Assembly (NCBI GenBank): GCA_964035575.1 | Contig: OZ037840.1 | Span: 186,001-250,000 of the forward strand | Reading direction: 5' to 3' | DNA length: 64,000 nt | Source of the DNA: Rhynchopus sp. YZ270_cl-10 | Lineage: Eukaryota > Euglenozoa > Diplonemea > Diplonemida > Diplonemidae | Shown: piece after piece, positions 19,500 through 32,085 of the stretch | How the letters are laid out: each line of letters begins with the position of its first letter | How positions within the stretch are numbered: the stretch's first letter is position 1 | The notes under the pieces: generated by a model | Told to the model about the DNA's origin: nothing | What the model saw: only the letters and a program-made list of their open reading frames with translations | Databases searched by the model: none | Made by a program: the position numbers and the translations under genes

Positions 19500-19989
19500 A
19501 AACCCGCTGTAGTGTAAAAAAAAGGCTACTTTATTTCACGGCAATGCATAGTTATTACCACTCTCTTCATTAACCTCATCTTTAATACTGTAAAATCGTT
19601 TAATTTGTCACACCCTAATTAACCGAGTTGAAATATCAGTCAGTAAATGGATTTTGTCACCCCCTCACATTACGTGATGATTTAATTTATGTTTGTGGGT
19701 ATTTTTTGTGTCTACTTTTTAAAGTACAGCCTTGAGTGATACTTTCTTCTGTATTAGGGACGGAAGAATTGTAAACGATTTTACAGTACTGCGTTTATAC
19801 ACCATAACTTAATCATACCCCACATTTACACTCATCACAGGATCGTGAAATCTGAACTGCATCCGTGATTGCGATGAGAAGTTTCGCCGCTCTTCGACAT
19901 TCTATCAACAACTTAAAAATCCGAAAGGCTTCACCCACATCAATCTATTCTGGGTTTGTGGACGAAGACCTGGGGGGTGGGAACACTTT

Positions 19990-21532
19990 GTCAGTCACTG
20001 CTATTGCCATTTAACCCAGGGAGCATAGCTAGTGCAAGAAATTCGACTTTGGAAACCTTCCGGAAAGTCTGTCCTCTGCTTACGGAGGACGAGGCACAAG
20101 AAAATATTGCGTTCCCCCAGAAAACCAGTGCACATTTCACACTCCTTGTGGGTGGTCTTGTTGCCTTTTTTGTCACAGTAATTTTGGCCCAGGCATGTTC
20201 TTGAAGCATGACAATTTAGTGTGTATGGGGCAGGGTGTTGTTTTGTTCTGAATTCTCTAGTTATCATCTAAGTCAATTGCGGGTGGTGGTTTGTGTAGCG
20301 TGAGGCACTCTTTTTAACAAACTTCCTGCGGCTGCTAAAGCGTTATTTCTTCGGATTTAACAACGTACAGCGTAACATAGTGGATTCGCCTGGTCGACAC
20401 AACCTTTGATAGATATGGGATAACCAACCCCCTTCGACCCCTCGTGGGTTCACTGAACAAGCCCTCGTGGTAGTTAAACGCGATTGAACATTTAAATTTC
20501 TAGAGATGAAAGAACAAGATAACACTTCTGTACCCGCGCATCAAAATTGTGGAAAACTTTGCACCCCAAACACCCTCAACAACGCCCGCCAAAAGGCGCC
20601 CCTTGTTGCTGGGAGTTGGTTCTCATTGATACCTGCACAGCGGGCATTCCTCTGAGTCCAACGCATGTTTGGCCTGTCTGCGGCGTTGTACTTAAGGTGC
20701 ACGAAGACAGGGTCTGGTGGTAAATTTTGCGTAGTACTGCGACGTGGTACTGCGTGGGTCTGGGAATTTGGGTACCTGGGTACAGGAAATTTGTTGTGGA
20801 AGACATCAACCACCATGCATTGAGGAGGGTAAGACAGTGTTCGCAGTTTCTACCTGATAGCATTACAACATTTAACTTCTCCACGGGGGTCTTGGGCCGT
20901 TCACTCGGTTCTACCTTGACTACCGGAAGATATTATTGAGGCCTTTTTGGTCTCTAGAATATCCGGTCTTCCCGAACGGAGGCACACTTTGTGTGTTACT
21001 ACGACCTGGCAATTTCCAGCAGTAGGTTAAGTAATCTTTCTTGTAAATTGTTGGATCATTATCTCCTCAGTGCATGAATGCCCCACGTGACTGGACACTT
21101 TTGTGTTTGTCATGTGGAGCTGTGGTTGCTCTTTCACGACTTTTTTCCTTGTACACAGTGTACCGTGTACCTGGGTACCTGGGTACCTGGGTACCTGGGT
21201 ACCTGGGTACCTGGGTACCTGGGTACCTGGGTACCTGGGTACCTGGGTACCTGGGTACCTGGGTACCTGGGTACCTGGGTACCTGGGTACCTGGGTACCT
21301 GGGTACCTGGGTACCTGGGTACCTGGGTACCTGGGTACCTGGGTACCTGGGTGCCTGGGTGCCTGGGTGCCTGGGTGCCTGGGTACCTGGGGCGGCCAGG
21401 CGGACCCACGGGTCCGCCTGGCCGGACTCGGGGTCCGGCCAACCGGACTCGGGGGTCCGCCTGGCCGGACTCAGGGGTCCGTCCTTTAGTCCGGCCAAAA
21501 GGGTCCGGCCATTTTGGTCACACTCCACCGTG
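19990..21532 (+). repeat. Repeat family X, copy 2
   Basis: The copy is collinear with copy 1 (953-2558) from GTCAGTCACTG to the closing CACCGTG. The starter before the 8-bp array is different (TTGTACACAGTGTACCGTGTACC), and the closing words are CCGGCCA-based. The flanks differ from copy 1, so it is an independent insertion. It lies in the left palindrome arm. Confidence 0.7.
21168..21391. repeat. 8-bp tandem array (GGTACCTG)n with GGTGCCTG variants
   Basis: About 28 units, the last few changed to GGTGCCTG. The partner array in the right arm is shorter by one 8-bp unit, which accounts for the shift in coordinate sum from 50303 to 50295. Confidence 0.9.
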
Positions 21533-21582
21533 CATTTTCGTAAAAACATTTTTTTTCTGTGTGACAATAATAAGGCAAGAAT

Positions 21583-22457
21583 CACGTATGGCAAATGATA
21601 ATATATTATGCGCTATTATGAGATCTCATAATACATGTGATATTATGCGCTATTATGTGCTATTATGTGCTATTATGCGCTATTATGCGCTATTATGCGC
21701 CAATTATGCGGCGTTATGCGCTCATTATGTGCCGTACCCCCCACCCCCCCCACCCAAAAAAAGTCGCTCAGAAGTGGTCAAAAGTGCCCAAAACCGGGCG
21801 GAATTCAATTTTGGGGTACAAATGGGCCTATGGTGTGGTTTTTATTGACTTCAGGGGGGTTTCTTTGATTTATTACCTACTTCACGTTTTTTGACGGCTT
21901 AAGATACCTTGGGTGGGAAAACCTTTGGTACCAGGTGCTTGACACTTTTTGAAACATGGTTCTAAGTTCCACCAAGTCCCTCTAAACACCCCGAAACCGC
22001 CTGGGTACCCCTCGGGATAGGTTCTGGGGTGAAAATATGTGGCTTTGGGGGCTTTTCTGGCCCCTGGCTCACACTGAGGCGTGATGGATGTGTGAGTTGC
22101 TCTATCTACGAGGGGTGGGCAGGTACAAGTTGTATGTACATTTTTGAAAAAAGCAGATACGGGGCTTCTTGAGGCTCAAAACTGCTCAAAACCGGGCGCA
22201 GATGGATTTTTGGACATCTGAGGGTGGTATTTTCTGGTTTGGGGCATTGGGGTAGGGCACATAATGAGCACATAATGAGCACATAATAGCGCATAATCAT
22301 TATGCGCTATTATGCGCTATTATGTGCTATTATGTGCTATTATGCGCTATTATGCATTATGCGATTATTATGAGCGCGCATAATAGCGCATAATAGCGCA
22401 TAATGATCTCATAATTTATTATGAGATCTCATAATAAATTATCATTTGCCATACGTG
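21583..22457. mobile_element. Transposon A, copy 2 (uninterrupted)
   Basis: Ends CACGTATGGCAAATGATAAT are inverted and flanked by AAGAAT on both sides (21577-21582 and 22458-22463). Both ends carry TATTATGCGC word arrays of about 100-200 bp. The 400-bp middle, with ACCGGGCGGAATTC and TTTGGGGTACAAATGGG, is nearly identical to 8377-8880. It serves as the empty-site reference for the insertions in copy 1. No coding frame is supported. Confidence 0.92.
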
Positions 22458-22463
22458 AAGAAT

Positions 22464-23064
22464 CGACAACTTTCGTGAAAATGTCATATCGTTGGATGCT
22501 GGAGGGAGGTGGGTCAACCCTAGGAAAAGGACTTTTTTTGGCGCTCACCCCCAAAATCACCCCCTGCCTCGTGACTTCGCCCTGCAAACAGAATTCTACT
22601 CAAAATCGTAAAATAAATTATATTTCGTAAGAATTGATGTCGATCTTTTAGATAAAGCCAAAATCGAGCAGTTTTGATGATTAGGTTAGTGCAGCCGTAA
22701 CAAGGAGAACACAGGGTAAAATCCCTTGGTTTTCCCTTGCTGTACTGTATGTGTTAAAAAGTGTATATTGGTGTACGGGAGAGACGCGCGTTTAAAGTTG
22801 CAACATTTTTAGGCTGATTGACGTGGGCCTGGCATGCCCCATTTTTCACTTTTTACCACCGATTTAATTCGATCACCATCGAACACTGGGAAAATTTCTT
22901 GGTCAGTTTGGGGTATAACACGTGTATGACCTAATTTTAGGTGGTCAGAAGTGGAGTCTGACCCCCGTGCCCATCATTTTTGAGCATGTTTTTTGGTTTT
23001 CCTTAGCACAACGTAGGAGAAGGCGAACTGTTTACAAGGAGGGACAGGGTCGAGCGTGAGTGGG
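22464..23064. other. Left-arm stretch without a gene
   Basis: The interior of the palindrome arm between element A2 and the coding-like frame is mirrored at 27239-27839. I see no motif or gene. Confidence 0.4.
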
Positions 23065-23826
23065 TCACTGCAGTGGCTCACGATACACTGAACGGGTTTG
23101 CGGCTGGGAGGGAAACGTTTCCACTGTTACAGGCAAGTCACAAGGGGGTGGTGACTTGTGTGGGAGAAATGGGTACGGACAAGACTGTATGCGTTTAGTC
23201 CCAAGAGCCTTCACTGATGTCAGAGTCGTGATGCTCAGCATCATCATCAACCTTGGGGTCCTCAGCTGTCGCGTCGCAGTCAATATAGCTCCCGCACGCT
23301 CCTTCTCCTCCTGCAACCATTCTCTTGTGGCGGCTTGCTCTCGCGCAAACTGCGTGCTACGACCACAAGCTTGTGCAGCTTTGGTGCAACTAGCCAGTTG
23401 CGCCTCTTCTCGCTCATCCACCCATCGTACTGAAGATGCGCTCAGCATGTTGAGGCACAAATGGAACTCAGGGGAAGAGCTGTGTGCTGTGGACAGAGAG
23501 GCCAGGGTTTGGGGTGCTGTGTGAGCTACAAACGCTCCCCTTCCCTCCTCAGATCTAACAAACATTACCCGTTGTCTTGCAAGAACTTGCCCAATTCTGC
23601 AAATTGACCCCACCACTGCACGGGCGGCTTCCAAAAATGCAAATAAGGACCCTTTTCCACAACCTTCCTTCACAGAAGGGTCAATTTTACAAACCCGGAT
23701 TTTGAGGAAAATTTTAGCCGAAAATGGGCCCACGTATAAGTGACCGGGCTCATATTTCCCAAAATTTAAGTGGTCAAAAAATCCAATTTTCGAGATTGAC
23801 CCCACCACTGCACGGGCGAATCCCAA
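23065..23826 (-). pseudogene. Coding-like frame in left arm, family unknown
   Basis: The open frame is 253 codons. Its middle looks coding (VDEREEAQLASCTKAA, then REWLQEEKERAG), charged and helical. Near the end a different frame takes over with an acidic tail (DCDATAEDPKVDDDAEHHD, then a stop), so the gene is either frame-shifted by one small indel or spliced there. The first part contains two copies of a RAVVGSI-type phrase from GTGGTGGGGTCAAT repeat DNA and is probably not coding. The mirror copy at 26477-27238 carries the same change, so the change predates or was copied with the palindrome. Confidence 0.4.
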
Positions 23827-24199
23827 AAATGTAAATAAAGACGTTTTTGGCCCAAAATAAATCTGCCAAAATTGTGTCCCGGATTGGATTTTGGACTCCG
23901 GACCCCATATTTAGAAATAGCCCTGTGTTCTAAACAATGAGCATCACAGCGGTTGACCCTGGTATTTTTGGTATTTTTTGAAAATCTCAGCTCAAAAAAT
24001 ACCAAAAAAAAAATACAGGGTTTTGGATTGAGGCTGGGGTGGGGTTAGGTGAGGAGTGGGGGCTCCGCCCACCTCTCACCTACCCCCCACAGAATTCTAT
24101 TTTTAGAAGACAATTTTCTTCTATTTTACCGGAAAAGGAAGATGCACTGCGGCGCGAGCTTTCAACCCACCCTTCCCGCGACATAGTAGGCAATTTTAA

Positions 24200-24540
24200 G
24201 CGCAATTTTTAGAAATGTTGCGTACCGTGGCTTCGCTAGAAACTTTCGTTTTAGCAAAATATGGAAGTAAAATTTACGGAACTGGACGATAGTTACCAAC
24301 AAAAGTGCCATTTTATGTCAACATTTTAAAGAAATGTTGCGTACCGTGGCTTCGCCAGAACCTTTGGGAAGCAATGAGGAGTGAGAAAGAAGGATAAGGG
24401 CAAAGAAAAAAGTAGCGTACCATGCGCCTGCGGCGCAAGCTTGCATTACATCCTTTCCATGACATAGTTTGGCTGTAAAAAAAAGTGCAATTGTAAGCGC
24501 ATTTTTTAGAAATGTTGCGTACCGTGGCTTCGCCACGAGT
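24200..24540. repeat. Cluster of GCGTACCGTGGCTTCGCC motifs
   Basis: AAATGTTGCGTACCGTGGC occurs at about 24213, 24337 and 24508, and a sister motif TAGCGTACCATGCGCCTGC at 24413. Each is preceded by a short AT-rich stretch with TTTTAAGCGCA-like words. Relatives occur at 5626, 6273, 11503 and 57478. The mirror cluster is at about 25765-26105. Confidence 0.6.
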
Positions 24541-24671
24541 TTAACACTGAAAATATGGGGAATATGCTTGAACGCGCTGTTGCCCTGTTTCTCAGCAACA
24601 AGCGTCACAGATTCAAGAGAAAACGGAGTGCTCTGACATAGGTTGTACTCATTAAAAAACCGGTAAAAATA

Positions 24672-25631
24672 CAAGTAATGTGTGATGGTCAAAAGTGCAA
24701 AATTCCTTCGCCAATGCATTATTTGGGCATTTGTTATACCTGGAGAATATGGTCAGATCACTCTTCAGACCACCAGCCAACGAAATATACCGTAATTGTA
24801 CAGAGGTTGGACAGTACAAAAGTTGGGGCTTTTGGCCAACTTGGCCTGGTGTTGAACGCCGCATCCCCCGCCACAATGGGCATAAATGTCCTCTTGGTCC
24901 GTAAAGGGTTAAAAAGAGTGTCTCACGATACACATACAACCACTCGCGATTGGATAGATATTGTAACAAAGGGAATTCAGAACAAAACAACACCCTGCCC
25001 CATACACACTAAATTGCCATGCTTCAAGAGCATGCCTGCCGGGCCAAAAATTACTGTGGCAAAAAGGCAGCAAGACCACCCACAAAGAGTGTGAATTGTA
25101 TTGGATGGACAGGGGTTTGCACAGTGATGATGTTACTACGACTAGGTTTTTGGCGATATTACATGTGCATGTTACATGCCATGCCGTGACGTGCTGCTTC
25201 ATGGTATACGCATGTCATAGAATGTCGCGATTTTTTACGATTCGTATTTCGGGTTTTGCGAATTTTGTTCCAGAAAAGTACACCCCAAAAATGGCAAAAA
25301 AGGTGACATTTTACGTCAAAACACCGCTAAAAGTTACTCTCGGCCGATTTCAGGGGGGTTGTGGGCACCTGTGGGGGCTCCCTCCCTGGTGTGGGCCAGC
25401 GATCAACGACATAATATGGGAAAAAAAAAACGATCGTTTTTTTTTTCCTTCACGATCGTGAAGAAAAAGGTGCTTTTTTTTCACGATCGTGAAGAAAAAA
25501 AAAAAAAAAAAAACGATCGTTTTTTTTTCTTCACGATCGTGAAAAAAAAAAAAAAAAAAAAAGACCGATCACTTTTTCCCAGATTCGTAAAAAAAAAAAA
25601 AAAAAAAAAAAACGATCGTTTTCACCCTATG
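24672..25631. repeat. Palindrome loop, inverted copy of segment E
   Basis: These 960 bp separate the two arms, begin CAAGTAATGTGTGATGG and end CACCCTATG. The arms adjoin it symmetrically (GGTAAAAATA on the left, TATTTTTACC on the right). It is the inverse of 16952-17909, differing mostly in A/T tract lengths. Confidence 0.92.
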
Positions 25632-26476
25632 TATTTTTACCGGTTTTTTAATGAGTACAACCTATGTCAGAGCACTCCGTTTTCTCTTGAATCTGTGACG
25701 CTTGTTGCTGAGAAACAGGGCAACAGCGCGTTCAAGCATATTCCCCATATTTTCAGTGTTAAACTCGTGGCGAAGCCACGGTACGCAACATTTCTAAAAA
25801 ATGCGCTTACAATTGCACTTTTTTTTACAGCCAAACTATGTCATGGAAAGGATGTAATGCAAGCTTGCGCCGCAGGCGCATGGTACGCTACTTTTTTCTT
25901 TGCCCTTATCCTTCTTTCTCACTCCTCATTGCTTCCCAAAGGTTCTGGCGAAGCCACGGTACGCAACATTTCTTTAAAATGTTGACATAAAATGGCACTT
26001 TTGTTGGTAACTATCGTCCAGTTCCGTAAATTTTACTTCCATATTTTGCTAAAACGAAAGTTTCTAGCGAAGCCACGGTACGCAACATTTCTAAAAATTG
26101 CGCTTAAAATTGCCTACTATGTCGCGGGAAGGGTGGGTTGAAAGCTCGCGCCGCAGTGCATCTTCCTTTTCCGGTAAAATAGAAGAAAATTGTCTTCTAA
26201 AAATAGAATTCTGTGGGGGGTAGGTGAGAGGTGGGCGGAGCCCCCACTCCTCACCTAACCCCACCCCAGCCTCAATCCAAAACCCTGTATTTTTTTTTTG
26301 GTATTTTTTGAGCTGAGATTTTCAAAAAATACCAAAAATACCAGGGTCAACCGCTGTGATGCTCATTGTTTAGAACACAGGGCTATTTCTAAATATGGGG
26401 TCCGGAGTCCAAAATCCAATCCGGGACACAATTTTGGCAGATTTATTTTGGGCCAAAAACGTCTTTATTTACATTT

Positions 26477-27238
26477 TTGGGATTCGCCCGTGCAGTGGTG
26501 GGGTCAATCTCGAAAATTGGATTTTTTGACCACTTAAATTTTGGGAAATATGAGCCCGGTCACTTATACGTGGGCCCATTTTCGGCTAAAATTTTCCTCA
26601 AAATCCGGGTTTGTAAAATTGACCCTTCTGTGAAGGAAGGTTGTGGAAAAGGGTCCTTATTTGCATTTTTGGAAGCCGCCCGTGCAGTGGTGGGGTCAAT
26701 TTGCAGAATTGGGCAAGTTCTTGCAAGACAACGGGTAATGTTTGTTAGATCTGAGGAGGGAAGGGGAGCGTTTGTAGCTCACACAGCACCCCAAACCCTG
26801 GCCTCTCTGTCCACAGCACACAGCTCTTCCCCTGAGTTCCATTTGTGCCTCAACATGCTGAGCGCATCTTCAGTACGATGGGTGGATGAGCGAGAAGAGG
26901 CGCAACTGGCTAGTTGCACCAAAGCTGCACAAGCTTGTGGTCGTAGCACGCAGTTTGCGCGAGAGCAAGCCGCCACAAGAGAATGGTTGCAGGAGGAGAA
27001 GGAGCGTGCGGGAGCTATATTGACTGCGACGCGACAGCTGAGGACCCCAAGGTTGATGATGATGCTGAGCATCACGACTCTGACATCAGTGAAGGCTCTT
27101 GGGACTAAACGCATACAGTCTTGTCCGTACCCATTTCTCCCACACAAGTCACCACCCCCTTGTGACTTGCCTGTAACAGTGGAAACGTTTCCCTCCCAGC
27201 CGCAAACCCGTTCAGTGTATCGTGAGCCACTGCAGTGA
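26477..27238 (+). pseudogene. Coding-like frame in right arm, mirror of 23065-23826
   Basis: The frame is identical in length and translation to the left-arm copy, including the switch of frame before the acidic tail. Family unknown. If transcribed, the two copies would give complementary transcripts over their whole length. Confidence 0.4.
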
Positions 27239-27845
27239 CCCACTCACGCTCGACCCTGTCCCTCCTTGTAAACAGTTCGCCTTCTCCTACGTTGTGCTAA
27301 GGAAAACCAAAAAACATGCTCAAAAATGATGGGCACGGGGGTCAGACTCCACTTCTGACCACCTAAAATTAGGTCATACACGTGTTATACCCCAAACTGA
27401 CCAAGAAATTTTCCCAGTGTTCGATGGTGATCGAATTAAATCGGTGGTAAAAAGTGAAAAATGGGGCATGCCAGGCCCACGTCAATCAGCCTAAAAATGT
27501 TGCAACTTTAAACGCGCGTCTCTCCCGTACACCAATATACACTTTTTAACACATACAGTACAGCAAGGGAAAACCAAGGGATTTTACCCTGTGTTCTCCT
27601 TGTTACGGCTGCACTAACCTAATCATCAAAACTGCTCGATTTTGGCTTTATCTAAAAGATCGACATCAATTCTTACGAAATATAATTTATTTTACGATTT
27701 TGAGTAGAATTCTGTTTGCAGGGCGAAGTCACGAGGCAGGGGGTGATTTTGGGGGTGAGCGCCAAAAAAAGTCCTTTTCCTAGGGTTGACCCACCTCCCT
27801 CCAGCATCCAACGATATGACATTTTCACGAAAGTTGTCGATTCTT

Positions 27846-28720
27846 CACGTATGGCAAATGATAATTTATTATGAGATCTCATAATAAATTATGAGATCAT
27901 TATGCGCTATTATGCGCTATTATGCGCGCTCATAATAATCGCATAATGCATAATAGCGCATAATAGCACATAATAGCACATAATAGCGCATAATAGCGCA
28001 TAATGATTATGCGCTATTATGTGCTCATTATGTGCTCATTATGTGCCCTACCCCAATGCCCCAAACCAGAAAATACCACCCTCAGATGTCCAAAAATCCA
28101 TCTGCGCCCGGTTTTGAGCAGTTTTGAGCCTCAAGAAGCCCCGTATCTGCTTTTTTCAAAAATGTACATACAACTTGTACCTGCCCACCCCTCGTAGATA
28201 GAGCAACTCACACATCCATCACGCCTCAGTGTGAGCCAGGGGCCAGAAAAGCCCCCAAAGCCACATATTTTCACCCCAGAACCTATCCCGAGGGGTACCC
28301 AGGCGGTTTCGGGGTGTTTAGAGGGACTTGGTGGAACTTAGAACCATGTTTCAAAAAGTGTCAAGCACCTGGTACCAAAGGTTTTCCCACCCAAGGTATC
28401 TTAAGCCGTCAAAAAACGTGAAGTAGGTAATAAATCAAAGAAACCCCCCTGAAGTCAATAAAAACCACACCATAGGCCCATTTGTACCCCAAAATTGAAT
28501 TCCGCCCGGTTTTGGGCACTTTTGACCACTTCTGAGCGACTTTTTTTGGGTGGGGGGGGTGGGGGGTACGGCACATAATGAGCGCATAACGCCGCATAAT
28601 TGGCGCATAATAGCGCATAATAGCGCATAATAGCACATAATAGCACATAATAGCGCATAATATCACATGTATTATGAGATCTCATAATAGCGCATAATAT
28701 ATTATCATTTGCCATACGTG
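27846..28720. mobile_element. Transposon A, copy 3 (mirror of copy 2)
   Basis: The copy has CACGTATGG inverted ends and ATTCTT duplications, the complement of those of copy 2. It was duplicated with the arm and did not insert separately. Confidence 0.9.
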
Positions 28721-28770
28721 ATTCTTGCCTTATTATTGTCACACAGAAAAAAAATGTTTTTACGAAAATG

Positions 28771-30305
28771 CACGGTGGAGTGTGACCAAAATGGCCGGAC
28801 CCTTTTGGCCGGACTAAAGGACGGACCCCTGAGTCCGGCCAGGCGGACCCCCGAGTCCGGTTGGCCGGACCCCGAGTCCGGCCAGGCGGACCCGTGGGTC
28901 CGCCTGGCCGCCCCAGGTACCCAGGCACCCAGGCACCCAGGCACCCAGGCACCCAGGTACCCAGGTACCCAGGTACCCAGGTACCCAGGTACCCAGGTAC
29001 CCAGGTACCCAGGTACCCAGGTACCCAGGTACCCAGGTACCCAGGTACCCAGGTACCCAGGTACCCAGGTACCCAGGTACCCAGGTACCCAGGTACCCAG
29101 GTACCCAGGTACCCAGGTACCCAGGTACACGGTACACTGTGTACAAGGAAAAAAGTCGTGAAAGAGCAACCACAGCTCCACATGACAAACACAAAAGTGT
29201 CCAGTCACGTGGGGCATTCATGCACTGAGGAGATAATGATCCAACAATTTACAAGAAAGATTACTTAACCTACTGCTGGAAATTGCCAGGTCGTAGTAAC
29301 ACACAAAGTGTGCCTCCGTTCGGGAAGACCGGATATTCTAGAGACCAAAAAGGCCTCAATAATATCTTCCGGTAGTCAAGGTAGAACCGAGTGAACGGCC
29401 CAAGACCCCCGTGGAGAAGTTAAATGTTGTAATGCTATCAGGTAGAAACTGCGAACACTGTCTTACCCTCCTCAATGCATGGTGGTTGATGTCTTCCACA
29501 ACAAATTTCCTGTACCCAGGTACCCAAATTCCCAGACCCACGCAGTACCACGTCGCAGTACTACGCAAAATTTACCACCAGACCCTGTCTTCGTGCACCT
29601 TAAGTACAACGCCGCAGACAGGCCAAACATGCGTTGGACTCAGAGGAATGCCCGCTGTGCAGGTATCAATGAGAACCAACTCCCAGCAACAAGGGGCGCC
29701 TTTTGGCGGGCGTTGTTGAGGGTGTTTGGGGTGCAAAGTTTTCCACAATTTTGATGCGCGGGTACAGAAGTGTTATCTTGTTCTTTCATCTCTAGAAATT
29801 TAAATGTTCAATCGCGTTTAACTACCACGAGGGCTTGTTCAGTGAACCCACGAGGGGTCGAAGGGGGTTGGTTATCCCATATCTATCAAAGGTTGTGTCG
29901 ACCAGGCGAATCCACTATGTTACGCTGTACGTTGTTAAATCCGAAGAAATAACGCTTTAGCAGCCGCAGGAAGTTTGTTAAAAAGAGTGCCTCACGCTAC
30001 ACAAACCACCACCCGCAATTGACTTAGATGATAACTAGAGAATTCAGAACAAAACAACACCCTGCCCCATACACACTAAATTGTCATGCTTCAAGAACAT
30101 GCCTGGGCCAAAATTACTGTGACAAAAAAGGCAACAAGACCACCCACAAGGAGTGTGAAATGTGCACTGGTTTTCTGGGGGAACGCAATATTTTCTTGTG
30201 CCTCGTCCTCCGTAAGCAGAGGACAGACTTTCCGGAAGGTTTCCAAAGTCGAATTTCTTGCACTAGCTATGCTCCCTGGGTTAAATGGCAATAGCAGTGA
30301 CTGAC
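28771..30305 (-). repeat. Repeat family X, copy 3 (mirror of copy 2)
   Basis: This is the inverse of 19990-21532, with one unit fewer in the 8-bp array (about 28915-29130). The best preserved coding-like piece of the family lies at about 30028-30294 on the plus strand with a C-x5-C-x10-C-x2-C cluster. Confidence 0.7.
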
Positions 30306-32085
30306 AAAGTGTTCCCACCCCCCAGGTCTTCGTCCACAAACCCAGAATAGATTGATGTGGGTGAAGCCTTTCGGATTTTTAAGTTGTTGATAGAATGTCG
30401 AAGAGCGGCGAAACTTCTCATCGCAATCACGGATGCAGTTCAGATTTCACGATCCTGTGATGAGTGTAAATGTGGGGTATGATTAAGTTATGGTGTATAA
30501 ACGCAGTACTGTAAAATCGTTTACAATTCTTCCGTCCCTAATACAGAAGAAAGTATCACTCAAGGCTGTACTTTAAAAAGTAGACACAAAAAATACCCAC
30601 AAACATAAATTAAATCATCACGTAATGTGAGGGGGTGACAAAATCCATTTACTGACTGATATTTCAACTCGGTTAATTAGGGTGTGACAAATTAAACGAT
30701 TTTACAGTATTAAAGATGAGGTTAATGAAGAGAGTGGTAATAACTATGCATTGCCGTGAAATAAAGTAGCCTTTTTTTTACACTACAGCGGGTTTCCTGC
30801 TGCACAATGGTTCCCAAGCGAAGCGAGGGGACCATGTATAAGTATTTACCGAGCGAAGCGAGGTGAATATTATGTGCAGCAGGTAACGAGCACGCCTGCA
30901 GAAGTTAAAAAACGGATGCCTTATGACAAGCAATACGTAAGTTTATTCCGATTACACAAAGTAGGGGTAGTCTACAAGCACCAGCCAAAAAGAGTGAGAT
31001 GGGTGATCAGGGAAAACAAACACCACCACACAACAACTTGACAACCACTTAAGGAATGAATCTACACTAGTGCCTGACAGTTAAACATATTTACATACCT
31101 TGTCTTCATCGTAACCTGTGCCTTCGCTGCTGTCAAGGTGCCTTCTCTGGGTACAGTGCCCAGTGTCCAGTACAGAAAAAAAATTCGTCTAAAAAATCGA
31201 GTACGCAAAACCACATTTTAGACATTTTAGACCCCTACAGAGGCTCAAAAGTGCCAAATTTTGCTTTTTATGGCCTCAAATCGTCAAAATTAGCTACTAC
31301 AGTACACGGGGTATGACCGTATTTTGGCTGAAATTTTGACTTGAAAATTTTTTTCAACATTTGCCCAATCTGAGGTTTTCTTTGGATTTTTTGGGCCATT
31401 TTATGACCTACCACGGCCAGTTTTGGGCAAAAAAGTTATTTTTTCTTTGGTCAAAAATCGCCTTGTCTAACCACTGTTTAGTGTAGTATAGTTCAAATAC
31501 GTGTATTTGGTGAAACCCCAGATGGTCAAAACACCCGAATTTTGCGTTTTTTTGCATTTTTCGGTGCCCCAAGACCCAACCCAGAGGCCAAATTTTTCCC
31601 GAAAAAAAAAATTTTTTTTTTCAGATTTTTCGATTTTTTGCTAAGGCGATGGCCCATACAAAATGTACAGAGTGCACACAAAATTGCCGTCGAATAAATT
31701 CTAGATGCTCTAAACTGCTCGTAAGTGCCTTTATTTGCATTTTTAGTCCAGTTTTGAGGTCATATGGACCCAAAATCGTTTCAAGGAAAAGAGTCGGTCA
31801 AAAAGTCCAAGTAGAACCCAGAAACTCTCCCTTGCCACCCATTTCACGCCCATGCCCCTTGTACTACTAGGGGAAAAAAAAAAAACGATCGTGAAAAAAA
31901 AAAACGATCGTGAAAAAAAAAAAAAAAATGTCAAGATCTTGAAAAAAAGTTCAAGATCTTGAAAAAAACCGTCACGATCGTTCTCACACTATGTTTTTTT
32001 TTTGAGATTTTTGAAAAATCGGCCGATTTTGTGACCAATTTTGGCTGGGGAATTTCGACGACCAAAGGGTCCCCCCTGTGGAAAA

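Larger units (their letters stand above)
17916..24671. repeat. Left arm of giant palindrome (6.8 kb)
   Basis: Every landmark in this arm has an inverted partner at a near-constant coordinate sum (about 50303 near the centre, 50295 further out after an array-length difference). Sequences look almost identical by eye throughout. The outer limit is CATAGTGTGAGAACGATCG. It has one extra stretch, about 18143-18523, that the right arm lacks. The arm contains repeat X2, element A2, a hairpin at 19412-19499 and a coding-like frame at 23065-23826. Confidence 0.92.
25632..31993. repeat. Right arm of giant palindrome (6.4 kb)
   Basis: This is the inverse complement of the left arm from the centre to CTCACACTATG at 31993. 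It lacks the 380-bp segment and one 8-bp unit. It contains inverse copies of repeat X, element A and the coding-like frame. Beyond 31993 the sequence is unrelated to the left flank. Confidence 0.92.

Noticed and set aside
18311-21532. A single 3.2-kb element bounded by CACGGTGGAGT and its inverse
   Set aside because: The flanking 6-bp sequences do not match, and the left terminus lies in the segment missing from the other arm, so the two ends probably belong to different insertions.
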